Below, piece by piece: positions 12,495 through 31,995 of a DNA stretch of 64,000 bases. Position 1 is the stretch's first letter. Each line of letters opens with the position of its first letter. Made by a program: the position numbers and the translations under genes. The stretch spans positions 25,430,860-25,494,859 of the forward strand of contig OU452199.1 of the NCBI GenBank assembly GCA_911728435.2, given 5' to 3'. This stretch comes from Apoderus coryli. Taxonomy: Eukaryota > Arthropoda > Insecta > Coleoptera > Attelabidae. Below the pieces are notes generated by a model. The model made no database searches and was not told the origin of the DNA. It saw only the letters and a list, made by a program, of their open reading frames with translations.

Positions 12495-12540
12495 GTTGGA
12501 TCTGATGATGCCCAATTGTGGGCGAAACATGTAATCCAGA
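12495..12540 (+). ncRNA. Hammerhead ribozyme motif in the PLE1 right 3' end
   Basis: In order: GGAT (12498-12501, stem I), CTGATGA (12502-12508), T (12509), GCCCA (12510-12514), loop ATTG, TGGGC (12519-12523), GAAA (12524-12527), CATG (12528-12531), TA (12532-12533, expected cleavage after it), ATCC (12534-12537, pairs with GGAT). This fits a type I hammerhead with minimal stem III, as known from Penelope-like elements. The unpaired T before stem II is atypical. Confidence 0.75.
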
Positions 12541-12598
12541 AATGTTTTTAAATAAATTTTGTTGAGGTTGCGACTGGGATTCTCTTTAGTTATTTTAT

Positions 12599-13990
12599 AA
12601 TTTTTGTGTATTTAAATAAAAACGTGATAAGTACTATTTACACAGAATATTACTTATTCTGTGCTATTTATATGAATATATATAATGGCTATACTTACTG
12701 TAAGACTTAAACTTAACAAAATTACGTACCTATTTTGTTTCATTGAATGTTTTTGATCTAGGTCATCATCTGTACTTACTTTTTGGACAAAAACAGGTAG
12801 GTAGGTAATGAGACTTGTATTTTATCCAGTTTTTTGTAACGTAAGAACAAATTCGGTATCAGGAAATTAAAACTAAATGTAGGCATTTTAATTTAATTTA
12901 GTAGTGGAATTTGTAAATTAAAAAAGAAACCCTAATTTTTTGGTAAATAAATCGTAAGATAAACAATATGACGTCATCCAAAACATATGATCAAATTCTC
13001 TCGGTCCCAGATACGTACGTCGTACGTATGACGTCATTTTAAATAATAGTATTGTTCCACAGATGACAATAAGTCCACTTATATCAAGTTGCAAATATTT
13101 GTGATAAAGTGAAGCAATGAGATAAACAAAGACAAATAATACTGCTTTAATTCACATGCAGCCAGCGTAAGTATGTACCTACAGATATTGTGAAATCCGT
13201 CAGAACTCACTACTACAACTCAATTCAGCTGAGCTAAATTTGCATATTATCACCTAGGTAACTCACTTCAATTTCTAACTCTATAAAATATCCTATTAGA
13301 TGTCGTAATTCCGAATAAGAATATTGTAACCTAACCTCTTTTTATCGATAACACCTGTGGAAAAATTTTGTAATATTTATAAATAATAATAAATAGTAAA
13401 ATTATTTAATAATGGTTTACGTGGGAGCATGGCAACACAGTAAAATAACACAGTGAATTTCATGTTTTTGTGAACAGGGCGACATCTTAAAAAAAGTGTT
13501 TGTCATTCTTAAGATTTTTGTTGATTTTTCTGGCATTTTTCAACTAATCCTACAAATGTGTTTGGTGTGAAAGTGTTTAAAATTATGTGCGCTAATAATT
13601 ACATGTTGTTTTAAAGTGTGACATTGTCTATTTGTTTGTAAAAGTGTAAAAAAACATTCGTTGTGTCACATGATCTAAAATAGACATTTGAAATTATTGA
13701 TTTTCTACATTTTGTGACGGTGTCGTCCCCTTGAAAGAAAAATGCTGTCATAGATAAGCCTTTTTTATGTTTTTTTGCTTTTTTGCAAATAATTTTGTAA
13801 TTGTTATGTGTATCACAGTGTTTTAAATTTTATGTGCTATATTAAACATGTTGTTTTAAACCGTGACATTGCCTATTTGTTTATAAAAATGCAAAAGAAC
13901 ATTCTTACTGACACATACGTACTAAAATAGACATTTCAATGTACCAGTCGCCATCAGAATCTGGTACATTTAATGAAATTAAATAAATAC
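12599..13990. other. Intergenic stretch with CRE palindromes and a ~250-bp tandem duplication
   Basis: No gene is supported. Two perfect TGACGTCA palindromes lie at 12969-12976 and near 13028-13035. Next to the second is an inverted pair ATACGTAC/GTACGTAT (13011-13029, 3-nt spacer). From about 13565 to 13945 a diverged ~250-bp unit occurs twice (phrases CATGTTGTTTTAAA, TGACATTG and AATAGACATTT appear in the same order in both). This may be the 5' region of a retroelement, but that is not shown. Confidence 0.5.
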
Positions 13991-13997
13991 GAAGAAA

Positions 13998-16190
13998 TAA
14001 TAATAATAATAATAATAATCTCTTTATTGTCTAACAGGTATTGCTACCCAATAACAAGACAAAATCTAACATTAACAAAAACCTAGCATAAGCATACAAA
14101 AATACCCAACTTAGAACTAACTTAAAACTAACTGAAAAATAGAAAAATACAAAAAAGGTAATTCACGCATCAAAACGAAATAAAATTGAGAGGATTACAA
14201 GAACAATTTATAATAACAATAAATAATTAACACATGAACATCAAAACAAATACAAATCAGTAGCCCGCAAACATGTCTCTAAACTTTTCTTAAAAGAATC
14301 AAGCGATACATTAAAAAAATCAACGTTTTCATTAATAACTAATCGGTTGCTGTACTTACAAGCCCGAAATAGCGGTGCTTTAGATTCATAATTAGAACGA
14401 ATCTGTGGCACCCAAAATAAACTAGCGCTTCTAGAGTGAACCCTAGGGACACGAAACCATAGCTGCTGAAGCAACCGAGGACAATCCAACATATTGTTGA
14501 TCAACTTGAAAAGAAAGATCTGAGACGCGAAGATGCGTCTCTCGGCCAACGGCCGAAATCCAAACCTTGCCAGTAACAGGCCGTGATCACACCCACGAGG
14601 AGGAAAATATCCATCAACTTTAAATGACAAATATTTTAAAAACTTACGTTGGATACTCTCCAATCTCTGTATATGAACACGGTAGATGGGCGACCAAATG
14701 ATTGTAGCGAATTCCAAAATAGACACAACAAAGGCGAAGTAGAGACTTTTCAGGCAGTCCATGTTGTTAAATTCTCTGGTCTGTCTAAAAATAAATCCTA
14801 GCATTCGCAAAGCATTAGCAGAAACTTGCTCAATGTGGTAGTTGAAAGATAAATCACCATCCAAGTATACACCAAGATCTTTGATTAAAGCGCAGCGTTC
14901 CAAATTTGAATTATCGATGGTGTAGTTTCGCACAAACGGATCTTGACGTCTTGTAAATGTCACCGACTTACATTTGTTCAGGTTTAGAGGAAGTCTATTT
15001 AGATCACACCATTCTGAAAGCCGACACAGATCTGATTGAAGCTGTGCGCAATCGTTCTCACAAACAACAGTGCGATACAATTTTAAATCATCCGCAAACA
15101 ACAAATAATTGCTATTGAAACCAGAGCCAATATCGTTTACGAATATTGCAAAGAGAAGAGGAGCCAACGTACTGCCCTGCGGAGTTCCACTTGAGGCTGT
15201 GAATGAACTTGAACTGAATCCATTGTATTCAACAAATTGTTGCCTTGCTCCCAGATAGGACTGAAAAAAAGATATCAGATTCCTGCCGAAGCCAATGTCG
15301 CACATCTTCTGTTGAATCAGGGAATGATCAATCTTATCGAACGCCTTGGAAAAGTCAGTATAGATTGCGTCGACTTGCAAACCTCGACCGACAGCCGGAA
15401 TTACATCCTGCAGGAAAGTGGTTAGATTGGTCACCGTAGAACGACCCTTAATGAACCCATGTTGCTGGTAAACCAGCCTATGTTTTATTTGCCGAAATAG
15501 CTTATTGTGCAGAGCAATTTCAAAAACCTTTGCGAAATTAGGAAGAATTGAAATAGGTCGATAGTTTTCGATTCTGTTAATATCTCCCGATTTATGTATA
15601 GGACATATACGAGCTATCTTCCAGTAGTCAGGAAACAAGTTGGACCGGAGGGATAAATTAAAAATGTAATACAATGGTTCCACAAATGCATAAGCACAAT
15701 CTTTAACCACCATCGCGGGTAGGTTATCTATACCTGCAGTCATCTTCGGTTTTAGGCTTTTCAGAGCACTTAGAATATCTTCCATATCCAAGCTCCCCAC
15801 ATCTACCAGATCATCACTGTTAAAAGTCTCAGCATAGTCCTGGCTCATCGAATCAACATAGACACTACGAAAATAATTGGCAAATCCGGAAACGATATTT
15901 ATTGGATCCGATATTTCAGTGCCCCGCTCGTCAAACATAACACCAGGAATACGTGACCTTTGTTTTTTATTCTGAACAAACCTCCAAAGGTGTGCCGGAT
16001 CGCCTCTTATTGAGTGTTGAATGCGATTTATATATATTCTGTATGCTTGCTCGATTTCTATCTTTATCCTTGATCTTAATAACCTGAACTTAGACAAGTA
16101 GTGCGGTGCTCCAGAGGTCTTCCACCTGCATAGGCATTTATGTTTCTCTTTAATATCGCTTATGAGATCCAAGGAATACCAACCAACAAA
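13998..16190 (-). mobile_element. 5'-truncated non-LTR retrotransposon (Jockey/R1-like group)
   Basis: Read on the minus strand it has an RT reading frame (16190 to 14241), a ~220-bp 3' UTR ending in AATAAAGAG, and a 3' tail of ATT repeats (about 13998-14023), the usual microsatellite tail of several non-LTR clades. No apurinic endonuclease domain is present; homology stops near 16190, typical of 5' truncation at insertion. Confidence 0.85.
14241..16172 (-). pseudogene. Non-LTR retrotransposon reverse transcriptase (EN domain missing)
   Basis: 643 codons, uninterrupted. The RT domain has RPISILPNFAKVFE, QHGFIKGRST, YTDFSKAFDKIDH, SGTPQGSTLAPLLF and the catalytic FADD at residues 359-362 (15098-15087). 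Beyond it lie the usual thumb region and a C-terminal part containing LESIQRKFLKYL and FPPRGCDHGLLLARF, which also occur in the fragments at 33981-34740 and 60754-61185. A full element would encode an upstream gag-like ORF and an APE endonuclease; the start Met is internal since coding similarity (WYSLDLISD) continues to about 16190. The clean frame points to fairly recent insertion. Confidence 0.9.
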
Positions 16191-16319
16191 TAAGCAATAA
16201 TAGCATAGAGAGTCAGTTAAAAGTGTACCCAGCCGTCATAAAAATGGTTTTAGTCAACTTGAAAATTGTTTTTGCACAGCACCAAAACAGGTATTTATTT
16301 CAAAGTAATAGCAGTAGTT

Positions 16320-16605
16320 TATAGGGCTTTTTTCTTGAATTTCCTCGTAGAAAAAGTTATTCACCTCCTTCTCACACTTTAATTTCGGTTTTGTAGATCT
16401 AAATATATTAATAAAATACATAATTTGAATGCATTGAATCAGCTTTGATAAGTAGCCTATCGGGTGATGCAAAAAATAAAGTTGCCATATAGGAAACACT
16501 CTTGGAACGCCTCCGGCGTTTATTCGCACACACTTTTGGTCTTTTTTTCCCCATTTTCGACAAAGACGCGAAGAGCACTCGTTATTATATATTAACAAGT
16601 CAGGT
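16320..16605. repeat. Module X fragment, copy C
   Basis: It matches the last ~290 bp of module X (1590-1885), including ATGCATTGAATCAGCTTTGA-like and AAGTTGCCATATAGGAAACA phrases. It lacks the second half of the GGAACGCC hairpin because of a short deletion. It lies between the non-LTR element and the 3' end of pAbp. Confidence 0.8.
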
Positions 16606-16744
16606 GGCAGAATTTACTTAAAAAACATGCCTCGTACAATGGTAAAGGCATTGTCTTTATGTAGGAATACAAGTTCAGTGTGTTAATGCCAAGATAGGAC
16701 ATCCAAGTCACATATTCAATCGACCTCCAAATAGAAAATCTATT

Positions 16745-16850
16745 TTTTAATTTGTAAGCGAAACATAATCCGGCAAATCATTCACAAACATCAGGAATAT
16801 CAATGGACTCAATACACTTCAGTGTGGAGTTCCCACATCCGAAGTGCACT
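16745..16850 (-). pseudogene. Short non-LTR RT palm fragment
   Basis: The minus-strand translation gives GTPH*SVLSPLIFLMF followed by VNDLPDYVS, the (P)QGSVLSPLIF motif of non-LTR RTs with one Q-to-stop change. Only about 35 codons can be read. It sits just beyond the inferred end of the pAbp transcript. Confidence 0.7.
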
Positions 16851-16934
16851 CTCTTTCGTGAGGGATGTTATTATTTTTCTTTTCATGATTAAGCGTGTAT
16901 AATAGTGATAAAAAATCATATTTTTCTTAGAACT

Positions 16935-16940
16935 TTTATT
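16935..16940 (-). terminator. Putative pAbp polyadenylation signal
   Basis: AATAAA on the minus strand, about 320 nt past the pAbp stop codon, the only good hexamer I see before the downstream repeats. This would give a 3' UTR of roughly 340 nt. Confidence 0.5.
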
Positions 16941-17259
16941 ATCCCAGAGGAATTACAAATAAACCATAAACCAATAAAAATTTTAAGTCGGAGGAAAACA
17001 AATATAATAAATTGTCTTAAATTATATTTGAATAGTTTATATAACTAATACATCGTTTGAAAATACCTAAAATACATAAAAATTATATCTAATGTGAAAC
17101 TGAAATGAAATAATAATGATTCTGACAAGCAATAGCTAGAACTTACATAAAACAAAACGAAAGATAAGATTATTCTAAAAAAAAATGATTAAGTTAAACA
17201 AAAGTACAAACAAGCTAATAAATAAATGAATTAGCTTGTACAAATATCTATATCTGTGA

Positions 17260-26604
<9,345 letters not shown>

Positions 26605-26689
26605 TTATTGCAATATAATACTACAATACACAGAATCGTCGAAATGAATGCTCCCGTAACATATAAAATGAAATCCCGTATTTTAATAT

Positions 26690-26765
26690 ATTCCTCAATT
26701 TTTCGATTTTTTTGGTTTTTTGTGTATATTTTTAATTTTTTTTTTGTATTTTTAAATATGTTATT
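26690..26765 (-). promoter_or_regulatory. pAbp: A-rich tract in the pAbp 5' UTR
   Basis: On the minus strand, 100-175 nt before the start codon, the leader holds runs of A (up to ten) separated by single T or C bases. PABP mRNAs in animals carry an A-rich 5' UTR that PABP binds to repress its own translation; position and composition fit that autoregulatory element. Confidence 0.7.
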
Positions 26766-26835
26766 TCACTTTTCACAACCACACACGCTCTCACCACACT
26801 ACACTTAAACAAAATGGAACGATGCAAAGTGAAGG

Positions 26836-26843
26836 TATATATA
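26836..26843 (-). promoter_or_regulatory. pAbp: TATA box of pAbp
   Basis: CCTATATATACC on the minus strand, about 247 nt upstream of the ATG. Transcription would start near 26805-26815, placing the A-rich tract in the 5' UTR. The exact start site is not determined. Confidence 0.6.
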
Positions 26844-26877
26844 GGAACCCCGGTTAACCTTTAAAACCAACCGGATG

Positions 26878-26992
26878 TGACGTTTGACGTTTCAGTGACG
26901 TTTGACGTTTCAGTGACGTTTGACGTTTCAGTGACGTTTGACGTTTCAGTGACGTTTGACGTTTCAGTGACGTTTGACGTTTGACGTTTCAG
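26878..26992. repeat. 18-bp minisatellite of TGACG motifs upstream of the pAbp TATA box
   Basis: Five exact tandem copies of TGACGTTTGACGTTTCAG (starts 26878, 26896, 26914, 26932, 26950) and a sixth, 25-bp copy (26968-26992) with an extra TGACGTT. In total there are 13 TGACGTTT motifs, AAACGTCA in the direction of pAbp. Each resembles a CREB/ATF half site. The array begins 35 bp upstream of the TATA box. Confidence 0.95.
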
Positions 26993-27171
26993 ATTCACGT
27001 CTATGTTGCCGGATCATAATTTAAATACTGCAAAATATTATTTTATTTCTTCTTCTTCTTCACGGTGTGGCCTCCACCTTACGGTGATGCAGCCAATTAT
27101 TTAGTTAATTATTTTATTATTACTTTTTCTTTGTTTAATTTTTAAGAAATTAAAATCAGGGACTATAATTA
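26993..27171. other. pAbp upstream DNA before the repeat cluster
   Basis: A short stretch with a CTT run and no recognisable gene. It marks the gap between the pAbp promoter and the module Y copy. Confidence 0.5.
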
Positions 27172-27530
27172 ATAAAGAAATCCCTTCGGGATTTCCCAGT
27201 CGTTGTGTGGTAGTTTTATCTATAAAAAAAGTCATTGAGGATTATAAAAAAAAAGGAAAAAAAAAATCAAGAAAAAAAATTTTAAGGAAAAAGAAATGTG
27301 TCAATAAAAAAATTAAAGAAAAAAATATTTAAAAAAAAAAATTAAAAAAAAAAAAATTTTGAAAAAAAAATTAAAAAAAAAAATTTAAAAAAAAAAAATT
27401 AAAAAAAAAAAATTTCGAAAAAAAAAATTTTCAAAAAAAAAAATAAAAAAAAAAATTACAAAAAAATAATTAAAAAAAAGTATTGCCAGAGCTGAAAATC
27501 TGAAAATGTTTCTATCTATTATTGAAAATA
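27172..27530. repeat. Dispersed repeat module Y, copy B
   Basis: The same architecture as 1886-2190: AAATCCCTTCGGGATTTCCC hairpin, a 200-bp tract of A runs broken by TT/TTT, then TTGCCAGAGCTGAAAATCTG. Here satellite follows directly, as in copy A. Confidence 0.8.
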
Positions 27531-27785
27531 AATAGAAACATTTTTGAGTTACCCCGTAGAAAACCTCTAGGAGCATATAGTTTAACTTTCAAAGAAATCT
27601 TGAATTGAAACCCAAAGAAATCAAAAAATTAATCAAAATATTACTATTTCACCTTAACAAAATAAAGAAATACATTTTTGATTCACCCTGTATATAAATT
27701 TGAGCTTATAGTTTAACTTTCAAAAAATCTTGATTTGAAATCTAAAGAAATCAAAAAATTATTCAAAATATTACTATTTCACCTT
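27531..27785. repeat. Two satellite monomers between modules Y and X
   Basis: About two ~132-bp monomers of the satellite seen at 1-8300, with the ACCCCGTAGA and CACCCTGTATA boxes. Module X follows within a truncated third monomer. Confidence 0.85.
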
Positions 27786-28580
27786 AAATAAAGGTCATTG
27801 ATTGGTTGTAATTATTGAAATTGTAGCCCGTCTGCACATAACTCAACTCCTCCCACTTCACGGGTTCATTGAACTTTTTTGTATTATTATTAAAATTGTA
27901 ACCTTTCTGGTGGGAATAAATTTTACTACTCTGCCAGATTTAGTTCATGTGAATAGCAGTAAAATAAAAATAAGTATAAATTATTAGTTTTTTTACATAA
28001 AATAATGTTTTAATATTTGTTATATTATTGTGGGAGTTGCGTAAATTAAATTTGTTGGAAAATTAAGTATCTAATCATATTCCATGTGTAAATATATTGC
28101 GTGAAACTATGAGGAATATGTTTATGATGAAAGTGTTCAAATAAAGTGTGGCAACCGCGATTTTCGCAATTTTTCTAGGTTATTGATGTACAAAGTCTCG
28201 AAGATTTTCCAACATTTTTAGTTTTCAATTAAAAATGTAATAAAGGGCCGTATCATACCGTAAAAGTGCACTCCCGTGTTTAGAACAGTGCCTAGTATAA
28301 ATGAAAATGCTTTTATTGTATGTGTGGACGTTGCAAAAAGGTAAATTTATTGATTTAGTAGTAGCATTTTTTGCAGTTTTGTACTGTTGTTTTCTTGAAT
28401 TTCCTCGTAGAAAATCGTATTCACCTCCTTCTCACATTTTAATTTCGTTTCTGCAGAGGTAAATAAATGATTAAAATACATAATTTTAATGCATTCAATC
28501 AGCTTTGATAAGTAGCGTTTATTCGCACACACTGTTGGTCTTTTTTTCCCCATTTTCGACAAAGACAGACTGTACGCTCG
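27786..28580. repeat. Dispersed repeat module X, copy B
   Basis: Near identical to 976-1850 with small deletions (e.g. the stretch CAATGATATCTCTGCACATA is absent) and loss of the GGAACGCC hairpin region near 28515. It ends at the CCCCATTTTCGACAAAGAC phrase. Confidence 0.85.
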
Positions 28581-28849
28581 TTAGTATAATTAACAAAACA
28601 AATAATCTCTCCTGGACCCATCAGCAGAAAATTAAATTAATTTAATAATAGAAAAAAAAACCCAAACAAATAGAACGAAACACAATATAAAAGGGACGAA
28701 CCAAGTACAATTACAAGTACTGAGTACTCTAAGTCTAAAATATTAATACAAAATACGAGTACATTTTTATGCACTGCTATATAATATCAAACATTTTATA
28801 TACTACATAAATATATTACGAGCATTGTGGTTAGTGAAGGTTAAATATT
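28581..28849. other. Unassigned AT-rich stretch
   Basis: No gene or clear repeat is seen between module X copy B and the non-LTR fragment. Confidence 0.4.
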
Positions 28850-29275
28850 AATAATGCACAAGTAATGTCGAGAAAGAGCTCTTATACTTATTGGGACTAG
28901 AAATTGTTATATTTTTAAGATTTTTATAAAACCTTTATAGACCAGGCCGTTAGCGGATCGAATTAATAGAACAATTAATATAACTGACTGTAGGTTGTGA
29001 AGGTGAGTAATTTCATATTTGAAAGTTTCGTATTTTGCCCAATTTCCTACGTATAGTTTCTATAGGTTTTCATCGCCAGAATTTTCCACATCGACAATAT
29101 AACCTAATTTTCGTTTTCTGTCGATAACTACAATGTCCGGGGATTTATTATTATTTTCTCGATTAACTCGTTTTTTTCTGCAATCGCTGATGGAACTCTG
29201 AGGGTTATTTTTCCGGTACCAGGGATAGCTGTCTTGCAGCACTGGTCTGCAATAATTGTGGTAAGCCAACAATTC
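28850..29275 (-). pseudogene. C-terminal fragment of a non-LTR retrotransposon polyprotein
   Basis: The minus strand reads SPDIVVIDRKRKLGYIVDV then ENSGDENL, followed through stops by EIGQNTKLSNMKLL. This is the 'PDI-VID...IDV-VPGDEN...EK--KY--L--E' block found near the C-terminus of R2/Lian-type reverse transcriptase proteins in insects. No RT palm motif is left. The GC-richer stretch at 29345-29520 may be part of the same relic, but I could not read a protein in it. Confidence 0.6.
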
Positions 29276-29992
29276 TCAAGATTTATTATTATTATCACCA
29301 AAACTCTGCCTGTTACCTCTTATGAATTATTGATTGTTCATTTCTTTTATTTATTTTTTTAATTCGGTTGCCGAAATCGATCGGAGCGACCTATCTCCAG
29401 TGATTTCGATTCTCCCTCCGTCTGTAGGCCCCAGCTCGAAAAAGAAAGAAAATAAGTGTGTCTGAGGCGTACAAACACCCCATCGTCCCTACCGTCTCTG
29501 ACCCCGGCAGGTCAGGGGAGCATGTGTTACGTTCAATTTTTTTTTATTATAAATAAATTGTAAATTTTAGACAGATCAATCAATGCTTAATACTAAATTT
29601 TATTTAAAGCAATCATTTCTAAGTACAAAAAATATTGACTTCATGGTGATTGTTAGCGTATTTATTTTCTTAAATAAATTATTTTCTTGTATTAAAAATT
29701 AAAGTTCTCGAATAAATTTTTATAGTAGGTATTTTTTTTTTATAACGCAAAATTTTCCAGACAGGTCCTGATGATAGATATTCGGCTTTGTCTAATCCAA
29801 ATCAGTAGCATTTTCCGTATATGTTCAATTTGTGTTTCAAATAGCATTTCTCGTTGAATCGAACCTATCCTAATTGTTGTTGAAGTCACATGACCAAGTG
29901 GAATGTTTTTATTGGCGATTGAATTTTTCTAGCCATTTTTGGGTAGATCTGATACCATTCTGTGCTTACTTTTCGGTTAGTGAACATATCGT
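29276..29992. other. Unassigned stretch
   Basis: GC rises around 29345-29520 and the rest is AT-rich. No gene is supported; the 61-codon frame at 29874-30059 is not recognised. Confidence 0.4.
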
Positions 29993-30039
29993 AAAAATAT
30001 TCATATTTATTTTCGTCACTGTCACACAGAAATCAAAAC

Positions 30040-30080
30040 AAACGACGTTTCGTTACTAATTAGTAACTTCCTCAGGTTGA
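30040..30080 (-). ncRNA. Hammerhead ribozyme motif of PLE2
   Basis: On the minus strand: CTGAGGA core (30075-30069), a 6-bp stem II GTTACT/AGTAAC with AATT loop (30067-30052), GAAA (30051-30048), then ACGTC, a minimal palindromic stem III with the TC cleavage site. Stem I is short and imperfect (CAAC with GTTTG). An extra A precedes stem II. The partner copy at 31999-32030 has TTGAGGA instead of CTGAGGA and so is broken in the core. Confidence 0.6.
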
Positions 30081-30497
30081 AACATTTTTTTTTCTTTTCT
30101 TTCTGAAATTACATACAACATTATTTTCTATGAAACTATTTTTACATATAATACATAATATATCTATCTATTATTATTATTATTCCCTTTCTTATGATTA
30201 TTATTACCTAACACAAATTCCAATACGTCAATATCAATAAAAGAACAAACAATTTTCATTATATTTACAAACACATTTAAAACATTCAAATATAATAAAA
30301 TACATATTTATTTAAAAAGATGGAACTATTGCCTGATAATATGTTGTATTGAAAGTATTAGTAGTAGTAGCAGCACAAATTCAAATACGAAGGCATTTTT
30401 GATTGTTTTTTTTTTCCCGTTTGCTTTTTTTACAGGTGAGGTGCTTAAAAGGTATACATTTTATTACAAACAAATACAGGGGGTGTAAGTAGAATTT

Positions 30498-31995
30498 TTA
30501 TGTTATAATATTGTGATAGATACTGCTTAGATGTTGGATGTCAGTTCTGTCATTAACGCTGTTTTTATTTTTTTTTTGATGTATATCATTACTAAAAATT
30601 CTCTTTTTTTTTGTGTGTTGTTCCATGTCTAAAATTTTTGTATTACAAAAGTTGAAAGTGTGGTTTGTGGCCTCAATATGTTTTTTAAGTGCTGCTTTGT
30701 TGTTAGAGTTTTTGTGTCCGTTTAATCTTTTCCCTAAATTTTGCATGGTTTGTCCAATATAGACACCATCGCAATTGTTACATGGAACATTGGTAGATTA
30801 CATGTGATTTTTTTAGATGTGGCGTTTGTGTTTTCAAATTGCTAAAAACGTTGCCTTCAAAGTGTTTGTATTTTTGTGGCACGTTTGCAAATTATAGGGT
30901 TTTAATTTTTTTGGAACGACTCTGAGAAACCAGGTATATAAGGAATGGATATGTATTTTATATTGTTGTTGGTAACTTTGTTTTGTTCATCGTTATTGTA
31001 AAATTTGTGGATGCGTTTCTTAAAAATTTTGTTTATAAAATTTTTGGGGTAGTTGTTTTTGTTTAGTGTATTTTTCGCTTTATTAATACATTCCTCTCTA
31101 TATTCTGGGTCTGTCAATTTTATTACTCTATCAGCGAGACCAATAACTACACTTTTTTTCTGGGATATAGGGTGGTTTGAATGAAAGTTAGTATATCTAC
31201 CAGACCATGTAGGTTTTGTATACCATTTGGTTTTTAGTTCAGAATTGGTGTTTATTAATGTAAGATCTAAAAAGTTTATTGTTTTTTGATTCTCTATTTC
31301 AGTAGTGAATTGCAACTTTGGATGGTATGAATTTAAAGTGTTGTGCATTGATGTTATTTGTGTGTTTGGTATAATAGTGATGCAATCATCTACATATCTA
31401 TAAAAAAATAGGGGTTTGAAAGGTAAAGATGGAATGATAGTAGTTTCTAAATTCTCAAGCACCAACTGAGCAATTGCACTTGAAATTGATGAGCCCATAG
31501 CAACTCCCTCAATTTGTTGGTAGTAATTATCTTCATACTGAAAATATGTTGATGTTAAAGTCAGTTCGAGTGCTTCAAGGAAATCCTCCAATGGGACATC
31601 CGTGTGTTTCCCAATTTCAGACCACCGTTTTTCAACAATAGTTGGAAATATCCCTGGCAAGTTGAATTGGAATGTTGGTATACAAAGAAACGACATCAAA
31701 GGATACAATTTGGTAATTCGGCGGAATAGAAATATGTTTGATTTTCTCTTTAAACTGCCATGAATCCTTTATGTAATGTTCATTTTTATTAATAACATTT
31801 TCCAAAATTCGTTTTAAATAGTCAGCTAATGGTTTAGTTGGAGATTGGACACATGATACAATAGGTCTTAGAGGTATATTATTCTTGTGCAGTTTTGGGA
31901 GTCCATAAATATTTCGCGGAATGGCATTATATATTTTAAGATTTTTTGCTGTTTTTGGAGAAATGTATAAATTACTTTCCCATTTTTTTATTAAT
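30498..31995 (-). pseudogene. PLE2 reverse transcriptase/GIY-YIG endonuclease, frameshifted
   Basis: Reading leftward from 31995: KLLNKLIKKWESNLYISP, IPRNIYGLPKLHKN, IPLRPIVSCVQSPTKPL, then IVSFDVVSLYTNIPIQ; a frameshift near 31650 leads into the 268-codon frame (31708-30902) with GVAMGSSIS and the catalytic YVDD (31396-31385). After further breaks the endonuclease follows: PCNNCDGVYIGQTMQNLGKR and LKKHIEATNH (to 30498). The order RT then GIY-YIG is that of Penelope-like polyproteins. The N-terminal ADKG block is missing, so the copy is 5'-truncated as well as frameshifted. Confidence 0.88.

Larger units (their letters stand above)
10796..12598 (+). mobile_element. Penelope-like element PLE1, right (plus) copy
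   Basis: The right arm of the head-to-head pair: coding region 10796-12222, then a 3' region with a hammerhead (12498-12537), ending at about 12598 in the inverse of the left end. It keeps the 239 bp missing from the left copy but has lost 246 bp (82 codons, in frame) of the endonuclease. Confidence 0.9.

Noticed and set aside
9053..12530. 84-codon frames in both PLE1 3' regions
   Set aside because: They lie in the 3' non-coding region and run through the hammerhead motif. Identity between copies only reflects the inverted duplication.
8985..12598. The PLE1 palindrome as a sequencing or assembly fold-back artefact
   Set aside because: The arms carry different deletions (239 and 246 bp) and different flanks, which a simple read-through artefact would not give. 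Long reads would settle it.
16254..16598. 114-codon minus frame
   Set aside because: Lies in a copy of module X; the frame is not kept in the other two copies.
26878..26992. CRISPR-like array
   Set aside because: No spacers; it is a head-to-tail minisatellite in a eukaryotic promoter.
29750..29800. CTGATGATAGATATTCGGC as another hammerhead core
   Set aside because: No GAAA box or pairing arms follow.
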